64,000 nt of DNA from Pseudomonas sp. MM213 (GTDB lineage Bacteria > Pseudomonadota > Gammaproteobacteria > Pseudomonadales > Pseudomonadaceae). The DNA lies in NCBI RefSeq assembly GCF_020423045.1, contig NZ_CP081943.1, positions 5,456,001 to 5,520,000 of the forward strand, read 5' to 3'. Below, piece after piece: positions 54,862-64,000 of the stretch (position 1 is its first letter; every line of letters starts with the position of its first letter). A model generated the notes under the pieces. The model saw only the letters and a list, made by a program, of their open reading frames with translations. It did not search any database and had not been told where the DNA came from. Both the position numbers and the translations under genes were made by a program.

Positions 54862-56535
54862 TTAAATCTTTGCGGTAACGACCATTTTTTTCGCGTGTGC
54901 CAGGGATTCCTTGGTGAGGTCGATGCCGCCCAGCATCCGCGCGACTTCTTCAACGCGATCATTCTTGCTCAGCTTGGAGACGGCTGTGTGGGTCGCCTCT
55001 TCGCCACGCACCTTGTGCACAAATAGATGCTGATGCCCTTGCGCCGCCACTTGCGGCAAGTGAGTCACTGTCAGCACCTGTCCGCGCTCACCGAGGCGAC
55101 GCAGTAGCTGGCCGACAATCTCGGCCGTCGGGCCGCCGATGCCTACGTCCACTTCGTCGAATACCAGGGTGGGTACGCGTGAAGTCTGTGCGGTAATCAC
55201 CTGAATCGCCAGGCTGATCCGCGACAGCTCACCCCCCGAGGCTACTTTGGCCAAAGCTTTCAAGGGCTGGCCGGGGTTGGCGCTGACCAGCAGTTCTACC
55301 TGTTCGAGCCCGTTAGGCAGCAGCTCATCGCTGCTGTTGGGGCGCAACTCGATGGTGAAGCGGCCGCCGGGCATGCCCAGTCGCTGGATTTCCTGCTCCA
55401 CGGCGCTGGCCAGGCTGCTGGAGGCCTGGTGGCGCAGATCGCTCAGTTCGCGAGCCTTCTCCTGATAGTGGCGGGCATAAGAAGCCAGTTCATCGCCCAG
55501 GCGCTCGATGGATTCATCATTGGCATTGAGGGTTTCAATTTCATCCAGCAAGCGCTGCTGCATCTCGGCGACCTCGGTCGGCTGGATGCGGTGCTTGCGC
55601 GCCATGGTGTAGATCGCATCGAGGCGTTCTTCCAGGTACTGCAGGCGCGCCGGGTCGGCATCGAAGTTATCGAGGAAGCGATTCAGTTCGCCGACGGCCT
55701 CTTCAACCTGGATCTGTGCACTGGTCAGCAAACTGCTGGCTTCACCCAGTGCGCCGATCGAGTTGTTCACGCTCGACAGGCGGTTGAGGCTGGCGGTCAA
55801 GGCGTTCAGGACATTGCCGGAATCACTTTCGCTGCATTGTTCGACCACTTGCCGGCAGATGCCCAGCAGGGTTTCGGCGTTGGTCAGGTTCTTGTGTTCC
55901 TGCTCCAACTGCTCCAGCTCGTTGTCACCGAGGCCGAGGTTTTCCAGTTCTTCGAGTTGATAGCTGAGCAGTTGATGGCGGGCGCGTTGTTCATCGCCGG
56001 AGTTGGAGAGACGCTCCAGCTCCTGGCGAGTCTGGCGCCAGCGTTGGGCGGCCAATTGCACCTGGCGGGCAAGGTCGGTGGCGCCGGCGTATTCGTCGAG
56101 CAGGCGGCGGTGGGTGTCGGTCTTGAGCAGGGATTGGTGCTCGTGCTGGCTGTGGATATCAATCAGCAGCTCGCCCAGGGCCTTGAGATCACCAAGCGGG
56201 CAGGGCGTGCCATTGATATAGCCGCGGGAGCGCCCTTCGGCGGTGATCACCCGGCGCAAGATGCACGGGCCGTCGCTTTCAAGGTCGCGCTCGGCCAGCC
56301 AGGCACTGGCTTCGGGAATATCGACCAGGTCGAAGGTGGCCAGGATGTCGGCCTTGTCGGCGCCCGGGCGGACCACGCCACTGTCAGCGCGATCGCCCAG
56401 GGTCAGGCCGAGGGCGTCGAGCATGATCGACTTGCCGGCGCCGGTTTCCCCTGTGATCACACTCATCCCGCGATCGAGTTCGAGATCGAGATGTTCAACG
56501 ATGGCGTAATTGTGTACGGACAGGTGCACCAGCAT
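54862..56535 (-). CDS. recN: DNA repair protein RecN
   Basis: A 557-residue SMC-like ATPase that acts in double-strand break repair. Walker A is GETGAGKSIMLDALG (from residue 30). A long coiled-coil region with a central hinge follows. The ABC signature ASGGELSRISLAIQV and Walker B PTLVFDEVDVGIGG lie near the C-terminus. Full length for the family. It is convergent with fur and divergent from grpE. No LexA box was clearly seen in the upstream gap. Confidence 0.95.
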   Translation of the reverse strand: MLVHLSVHNYAIVEHLDLELDRGMSVITGETGAGKSIMLDALGLTLGDRADSGVVRPGADKADILATFDLVDIPEASAWLAERDLESDGPCILRRVITAEGRSRGYINGTPCPLGDLKALGELLIDIHSQHEHQSLLKTDTHRRLLDEYAGATDLARQVQLAAQRWRQTRQELERLSNSGDEQRARHQLLSYQLEELENLGLGDNELEQLEQEHKNLTNAETLLGICRQVVEQCSESDSGNVLNALTASLNRLSSVNNSIGALGEASSLLTSAQIQVEEAVGELNRFLDNFDADPARLQYLEERLDAIYTMARKHRIQPTEVAEMQQRLLDEIETLNANDESIERLGDELASYARHYQEKARELSDLRHQASSSLASAVEQEIQRLGMPGGRFTIELRPNSSDELLPNGLEQVELLVSANPGQPLKALAKVASGGELSRISLAIQVITAQTSRVPTLVFDEVDVGIGGPTAEIVGQLLRRLGERGQVLTVTHLPQVAAQGHQHLFVHKVRGEEATHTAVSKLSKNDRVEEVARMLGGIDLTKESLAHAKKMVVTAKI

Positions 56536-56695
56536 AAAGGCCGCTCCCAGGCTTTAGGTCTGGTTATTTATACAGTGTTTTATTTGCGGCTGACAATGCC
56601 CTCGCTTAGCTCGATTTGATTGATCCGACGAAATCGTTAGCGCATCGGGAAATGACAATGCAGCTGTTTTTTGTAGGGTTAATCACAACAAACCC

Positions 56696-56723
56696 CTTGA
56701 AGCTGATTTTTGCGGCCCCATAT
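56696..56723 (+). promoter_or_regulatory. Sigma-32 heat-shock promoter of grpE–dnaK–dnaJ
   Basis: CTTGAA (56696–56701), 14 bp, then CCCCATAT (56716–56723) matches the sigma-32 (RpoH) consensus almost perfectly. It lies about 55 bp before the grpE start. Confidence 0.85.
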
Positions 56724-56776
56724 AGCTGGGCAGAAGCGCGAGTTGAGCTCGCGGACGATATTGAAAGGAGAAATCT

Positions 56777-57343
56777 ATGGCTGACGAACAGACAGTGGAT
56801 ACGCAAAATCAAGAAGCCAACCAGGGCTCCGCGGCTTCGGGTGAAGACCTCGCGGCTCGTGTACAAGTGCTCGAAGAGCAACTGGCAGGCGCGCAGGATC
56901 AGGCTTTGCGTGTTGCCGCCGATCTGCAGAACGTCCGCCGTCGCGCCGAGCAGGATGTTGAAAAGGCTCACAAATTCGCTCTGGAAAAATTTGCCGGTGA
57001 TCTGCTGCCGATCATCGACAGCCTTGAGCGTGGTCTGGAGTTGTCCAACCCGGACGATGAAAGCATCCGCCCAATGCGCGAAGGCATCGAGCTGACCCTG
57101 AAAATGTTCCAGGACACCCTGAAGCGTTATCAGCTGGAAGCGATCGATCCGCATGGCGAACCGTTCAACGCCGTTCTTCATCAGGCAATGGCCATGCAGG
57201 AAAGCGCTGACGTCGAGCCGAACAGCGTGCTCAAGGTGTTCCAGAAGGGCTATCAGCTCAATGGTCGTCTGCTGCGCCCGGCCATGGTCGTGGTCAGCAA
57301 GGCACCGGCACCGGTTTCGCCTTCGATTGACGAGCAGGCTTGA
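56777..57343 (+). CDS. grpE: Nucleotide exchange factor GrpE
   Basis: A 188-residue GrpE, which frees ADP from DnaK. The long N-terminal helix ([30 protein letters not shown]) and C-terminal beta domain ([32 protein letters not shown]) are complete. AAGGAGA precedes the ATG. It is the first gene of the heat-shock cluster behind the sigma-32 promoter, with dnaK 100 bp downstream. Confidence 0.97.
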   Translation: MADEQTVDTQNQEANQGSAASGEDLAARVQVLEEQLAGAQDQALRVAADLQNVRRRAEQDVEKAHKFALEKFAGDLLPIIDSLERGLELSNPDDESIRPMREGIELTLKMFQDTLKRYQLEAIDPHGEPFNAVLHQAMAMQESADVEPNSVLKVFQKGYQLNGRLLRPAMVVVSKAPAPVSPSIDEQA

Positions 57344-57445
57344 AATTAGCCGCAAGGCCCCCATTTAGAAGTCAAGCGTTTAAGTGCTACCGCAGTTAGC
57401 CACCACTGCTGCGGCAACCAAATCCAAAGTTTCGGGAGAGTGAAC

Positions 57446-59362
<1,917 letters not shown>

Positions 59363-59658
59363 GTTGTTGGTCGCCCGGTTGACTGCCTTTAGGCGGTGAC
59401 TGGTAGGATGTCGCCGCGCGGGAGCCTGCTCCCGCGTTGGCGTGTCTGGAGTACACGAATTTTTACAGCATGCGACAAGTTCGTGTGCTGGTGGTATGGC
59501 CGGGAATGCTCCTGCTTTTCGAGCCGAAAGTACCGCAGTGAATCAAAGACCAGGATCGTTGAATTGACGTGAGTTGGGTCCGGGCCTGTATTGGGGCTCA
59601 ACGAGTTCGGCAGGGCTCAGGAGAGGTTTGCCGAACGTCCTTAAGAGTGCAAAGACTT

Positions 59659-60783
59659 ATGGCAAAGCGTGACTATTACGAAGTATTGGGTGTTGAGCGT
59701 GGCACAAGCGAAGCGGACCTGAAAAAGGCCTACCGTCGCCTGGCGATGAAGCACCACCCGGACCGTAATCCCGATGACAAAGCGTCGGAAGAGATGTTCA
59801 AGGAGGCCAACGAGGCCTACGAAGTGCTGTCCGATTCCAGCAAGCGCGCGGCGTACGACCAATACGGTCATGCCGGTGTCGACCCAAGCATGGGCGGCGG
59901 CGGTGCCGGGTTTGGCGGTCAGAACTTCTCCGACATCTTTGGCGATGTCTTCAGTGACTTCTTCGGTGGCGGTCGCGGCGGTGCTCGTGGCGGCGCTCAG
60001 CGCGGCAGCGACCTGCGTTACACCCTGGAACTGAATCTGGAAGAAGCGGTACGCGGTACCACCGTGAATATCCGCGTTCCGACACTGGTCAACTGCAAGC
60101 CGTGCGATGGCTCGGGTGCCAAGAAAGGCTCTTCGCCAGTCACTTGCCCGACGTGCGGCGGTATCGGTCAGGTCCGCATGCAGCAAGGTTTCTTCTCGGT
60201 GCAGCAGACCTGCCCGCGTTGCCATGGCCAGGGCAAGATCATTTCCGACCCGTGCAACTCCTGCAACGGCGACGGTCGCGTTGAAGAGTACAAAACCCTT
60301 TCCGTGAAAGTGCCGGCCGGTGTCGATACCGGTGACCGCATTCGTCTGTCCGGCGAAGGCGAGGCGGGCGCTCAGGGTGGTCCGACGGGCGATCTGTATG
60401 TGGTGATCAACGTGCGCGAGCACGCGATCTTCCAGCGTGACGGCAAGCACTTGTTCTGCGAAGTGCCGATCAGTTTCGTCGATGCGGCGCTGGGTGGCGA
60501 GCTGGAGATTCCGACCCTTGATGGTCGGGTCAAACTGAAAATCCCTGAGGGGACTCAGACCGGCAAGCAGTTCCGTGTTCGCGGCAAAGGCGTTGCGCCT
60601 GTGCGTGGCGGCGGTGCCGGTGACTTGATGTGCCGTGTTGCGGTGGAAACCCCAGTCAATCTGGGTCGTCGTCAGCGCGAATTGCTGGAAGAGTTCCGTA
60701 GCTCCCTGGCGGACGACAATAGCCATTCGCCGAAAACCACCGGTTGGTTCGAAGGCGTGAAGCGCTTCTTCGGCGATCTGTAA
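59659..60783 (+). CDS. dnaJ: Chaperone DnaJ (Hsp40)
   Basis: A 374-residue class I J-protein. The J domain has the HPD loop (KHHPDRNPD, about residues 32–40), followed by a Gly/Phe-rich stretch, the zinc domain with four CxxCxGxG repeats ([32 protein letters not shown]) and the C-terminal substrate domains. The ATG at 59659 gives [12 protein letters not shown]. It stimulates the DnaK ATPase and delivers substrates. dapB follows nine bases after its stop. Confidence 0.97.
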   Translation: MAKRDYYEVLGVERGTSEADLKKAYRRLAMKHHPDRNPDDKASEEMFKEANEAYEVLSDSSKRAAYDQYGHAGVDPSMGGGGAGFGGQNFSDIFGDVFSDFFGGGRGGARGGAQRGSDLRYTLELNLEEAVRGTTVNIRVPTLVNCKPCDGSGAKKGSSPVTCPTCGGIGQVRMQQGFFSVQQTCPRCHGQGKIISDPCNSCNGDGRVEEYKTLSVKVPAGVDTGDRIRLSGEGEAGAQGGPTGDLYVVINVREHAIFQRDGKHLFCEVPISFVDAALGGELEIPTLDGRVKLKIPEGTQTGKQFRVRGKGVAPVRGGGAGDLMCRVAVETPVNLGRRQRELLEEFRSSLADDNSHSPKTTGWFEGVKRFFGDL

Positions 60784-61599
<816 letters not shown>

Positions 61600-61609
61600 G
61601 ATGCAGCCG

Positions 61610-61645
61610 AAACCGGGTTCCAGCATTGCGTTTGGGCCCGGTTTT
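61610..61645 (+). terminator. Terminator downstream of dapB
   Basis: AACCGGG and CCCGGTT form a 7-bp stem with a 19-nt loop, followed by TT-rich sequence, just past the dapB stop. Confidence 0.6.
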
Positions 61646-61776
61646 ATTACGCCAAGCGACGTCCTGTCGCATTCTCCGGCCTTTAGGGCTCATTGGCGGT
61701 AGACCAAAAAAGCCTTTTTCTGTAAGCTACAGCTTTAGTGTGTCCACTAAAAGCGCGCAGAATAATTCAGTGAAGA

Positions 61777-61813
61777 AGCGGGGTGACGTGTCCATACGTC
61801 ACTCCGCTTTTTT
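61777..61813 (+). terminator. Intrinsic terminator or attenuator before carA
   Basis: AGCGGGGTGACGT and ACGTCACTCCGCT form a stem around GTCCAT, ending in six T. It stands 46 bp before the carA start. It is either a second end for dapB transcripts or an attenuator in a carA leader. Confidence 0.7.
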
Positions 61814-61858
61814 ACAACCTGCGATCGCCCTTTCAGGCTTTATTTACGGGAGGTCTTC

Positions 61859-62995
61859 TTGACTAAGCCAGCCATACTCGCCCTTGCTGATGGCAGCATT
61901 TTTCGCGGCGAAGCCATTGGAGCCGACGGTCAAACCGTTGGTGAGGTGGTGTTTAACACCGCAATGACCGGCTATCAGGAAATCCTTACCGATCCTTCCT
62001 ACGCCCAACAGATCGTTACCCTGACTTACCCGCACATCGGCAACACCGGCACCACGCCGGAAGACGCCGAGTCCGATCGCGTCTGGTCCGCTGGCCTGGT
62101 CATCCGTGACCTGCCGCTGGTTGCGAGCAACTGGCGTAACACGATGTCCCTGTCCGACTACCTGAAAGCCAACAACGTTGTGGCAATCGCCGGTATCGAC
62201 ACCCGCCGCCTGACGCGCATCCTGCGTGAGAAAGGCGCGCAGAACGGCTGCATCATGGCTGGTGACAACATTTCCGAAGAAGCGGCCATCGCCGCGGCTC
62301 AAGGCTTCCCTGGCCTCAAAGGCATGGACCTGGCGAAAGTCGTCAGCACCAAGGAAACCTACGAGTGGCGCTCGACTGTCTGGGAGTTGAAAACCGACAG
62401 CCACGCGACCATCGACGCTTCCGAGCTGCCGTACCACGTGGTTGCCTACGACTACGGCGTCAAGCTCAACATCCTGCGCATGCTGGTCGAGCGCGGTTGC
62501 CGTGTGACCGTGGTGCCGGCGCAAACGCCTGCTGCTGACGTGCTGGCGATGAAGCCGGACGGCGTGTTTCTGTCCAACGGCCCTGGCGACCCGGAGCCTT
62601 GCGACTACGCGATCCAGGCGATCAAGGACGTGCTGGAAACCGAGATTCCGGTATTCGGCATCTGCCTCGGTCACCAACTGCTGGCCCTGGCCTCCGGCGC
62701 CAAGACCCTGAAAATGGGCCACGGCCACCACGGTGCCAACCACCCGGTCCAGGATCTGGACAGCGGCGTGGTGATGATCACCAGCCAGAACCACGGTTTT
62801 GCCGTAGACGAAGCGACCCTGCCAGCCAACGTTCGTGCGATTCACAAATCGCTGTTCGACGGCACTCTGCAAGGCATCGAGCGTACCGACAAGAGCGCCT
62901 TCAGCTTCCAGGGTCACCCGGAAGCCAGCCCTGGCCCGAACGACGTAGCGCCATTGTTCGATCGCTTCATCAACGAAATGGCCAAGCGACGCTGA
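61859..62995 (+). CDS. carA: Carbamoyl-phosphate synthase small subunit CarA
   Basis: A 378-residue glutaminase subunit that supplies ammonia for carbamoyl phosphate in arginine and pyrimidine synthesis. The amidotransferase nucleophile lies in [14 protein letters not shown], and the partner His/Glu in [11 protein letters not shown]. The start codon is TTG at 61859 ([13 protein letters not shown]) with GGGAGG seven bases upstream; no ATG is available near the family start. carB follows in the same direction after 118 bp. Confidence 0.96.
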   Translation: MTKPAILALADGSIFRGEAIGADGQTVGEVVFNTAMTGYQEILTDPSYAQQIVTLTYPHIGNTGTTPEDAESDRVWSAGLVIRDLPLVASNWRNTMSLSDYLKANNVVAIAGIDTRRLTRILREKGAQNGCIMAGDNISEEAAIAAAQGFPGLKGMDLAKVVSTKETYEWRSTVWELKTDSHATIDASELPYHVVAYDYGVKLNILRMLVERGCRVTVVPAQTPAADVLAMKPDGVFLSNGPGDPEPCDYAIQAIKDVLETEIPVFGICLGHQLLALASGAKTLKMGHGHHGANHPVQDLDSGVVMITSQNHGFAVDEATLPANVRAIHKSLFDGTLQGIERTDKSAFSFQGHPEASPGPNDVAPLFDRFINEMAKRR

Positions 62996-63113
62996 TCGCT
63001 CGCCTTGATGCAGCAAAGCTTGAGGGCGGTCCCGACATCGGCGGCCCCCTCAAGGCTTCAAAGATTGAACAAGACGGCTTGCCGACTGACCTGCGGATTT
63101 GAGTGACAAACCC

Positions 63114-64000
63114 ATGCCAAAACGTACAGACATTAAAAGCATCCTGATTCTCGGCGCTGGCCCGATCGTTATCGGTCAGGCCTGCGAATTCGACTACTCC
63201 GGCGCCCAGGCCTGCAAAGCCCTGCGCGAAGAGGGTTACCGCGTCATCCTGGTGAACTCCAACCCAGCGACCATCATGACCGACCCGGACATGGCCGACG
63301 CCACCTACATCGAACCGATCAAATGGCAGACCGTTGCCAAAATCATCGAGAAAGAGCGTCCGGACGCGCTGCTGCCAACCATGGGCGGCCAGACCGCTCT
63401 GAACTGCGCACTGGACCTGGAGCGCGAAGGCGTTCTGGAGAAGTTCGGCGTAGAGATGATCGGCGCCAACGCTGACACCATCGACAAGGCTGAAGACCGT
63501 TCGCGCTTCGACAAGGCGATGAAATCCATCGGCCTGGACTGCCCGCGCTCGGGTATCGCCCACAGCATGGAAGAGGCCAACGCCGTTCTTGAACGCTTGG
63601 GCTTCCCGTGCATCATCCGTCCGTCCTTCACCATGGGCGGCACCGGCGGCGGTATCGCTTACAACCGTGAAGAGTTCGAAGAAATCTGCGCCCGTGGCCT
63701 GGACCTGTCGCCGACCAAAGAGCTGCTGATCGACGAATCCCTGATCGGCTGGAAAGAATACGAGATGGAGGTTGTCCGCGATAAGAAGGACAACTGCATC
63801 ATCGTCTGCTCCATTGAAAACTTTGACCCGATGGGCGTGCACACCGGTGACTCGATCACTGTTGCGCCGGCACAGACCCTGACGGACAAGGAATACCAGA
63901 TCATGCGTAACGCCTCCCTGGCGGTACTGCGCGAGATCGGCGTGGAAACCGGCGGCTCCAACGTTCAGTTCGGCATCTGCCCGGACACTGGCCGCATGGT
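63114..64000 (+). CDS. carB: Carbamoyl-phosphate synthase large subunit CarB (partial)
   Basis: The first 295 codons of the synthetase subunit, cut by the window end. The start [30 protein letters not shown], the ATP-grasp motifs [11 protein letters not shown] and [11 protein letters not shown], and [16 protein letters not shown] are typical. The complete protein should be about 1,070 residues. A hairpin at about 63023–63057 (TTGAGGG...CCCTCAA) lies in the gap to carA. Confidence 0.97.
   Translation, partial: MPKRTDIKSILILGAGPIVIGQACEFDYSGAQACKALREEGYRVILVNSNPATIMTDPDMADATYIEPIKWQTVAKIIEKERPDALLPTMGGQTALNCALDLEREGVLEKFGVEMIGANADTIDKAEDRSRFDKAMKSIGLDCPRSGIAHSMEEANAVLERLGFPCIIRPSFTMGGTGGGIAYNREEFEEICARGLDLSPTKELLIDESLIGWKEYEMEVVRDKKDNCIIVCSIENFDPMGVHTGDSITVAPAQTLTDKEYQIMRNASLAVLREIGVETGGSNVQFGICPDTGRM

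Overview
The window is chromosomal DNA of a Pseudomonas, most likely of the P. fluorescens group. The evidence is the conserved block bamE/omlA–fur–recN–grpE–dnaK–dnaJ–dapB–carA–carB, the lldR/lldP/lutABC lactate cluster, smpB, a tmRNA with tag ANDETYGEYALAA, REP palindromes with the GCGAGC/GCGGGC core, and small Pseudomonas-type genes such as a DUF6124 protein. No replicon or contig end is visible, and carB is cut by the window end.

Left core (1–5370): a histidine phosphatase, a PAP2-type phosphatase broken by a one-base frameshift, a DUF6124 protein, an ISL3-type transposase remnant, a DUF2252 protein and two small lipoproteins.

Genomic island (about 5371–40703, about 35 kb): a tyrosine-recombinase element inserted in the 3' end of the tmRNA gene ssrA. 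The integrase lies directly beside ssrA. An imperfect copy of the ssrA 3' end, followed by what looks like the original ssrA terminator, marks the other end. Both ends carry the 9-mer TTGGAATAC as a direct pair spaced 12 bp, probably recombinase arm sites. Cargo from left to right: satellite-type control and replication genes (coiled-coil protein, winged-helix protein, AlpA, inovirus Gp2-like protein) with strong palindromes; a umuC remnant; a GC-rich pair of a RapA/HepA-like SNF2 ATPase and an actin/Hsp70-fold ATPase, which I cannot match to a named defence system; a DISARM system (drmD, drmMI, then drmA, drmB, drmC) followed by vsr and a cytosine-5 methyltransferase; island housekeeping genes (RadC, DUF932, zinc-ribbon protein); a Gabija pair (gajA, gajB); and the integrase. 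An intact Pseudomonas-type rimO sits on the opposite strand between drmMI and drmA, splitting the DISARM locus in two.

Right core (40703–64000): ssrA; two paralogous small exported proteins with a shared repeat; a lactate operon on the minus strand (lldP, lutA, lutB, lutC, FAD/Fe-S D-lactate dehydrogenase) with its GntR regulator lldR divergent and a perfect LldR-type operator; smpB, the protein partner of ssrA; a sodium:solute symporter; ratA–rnfH; bamE; fur; recN; then grpE–dnaK–dnaJ behind a near-consensus sigma-32 promoter, dapB, and carA–carB.

How the island genes fit together: the integrase moves it, the AlpA/Gp2 block probably controls excision and replication, and the middle is a stack of anti-phage modules. 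DISARM methylates and restricts DNA; Gabija is a nuclease/helicase pair; Vsr would repair T:G mismatches made by the cytosine methylase. The SNF2 + actin-ATPase pair is the best candidate for an undescribed system, and rimO inside DISARM is the strangest arrangement.
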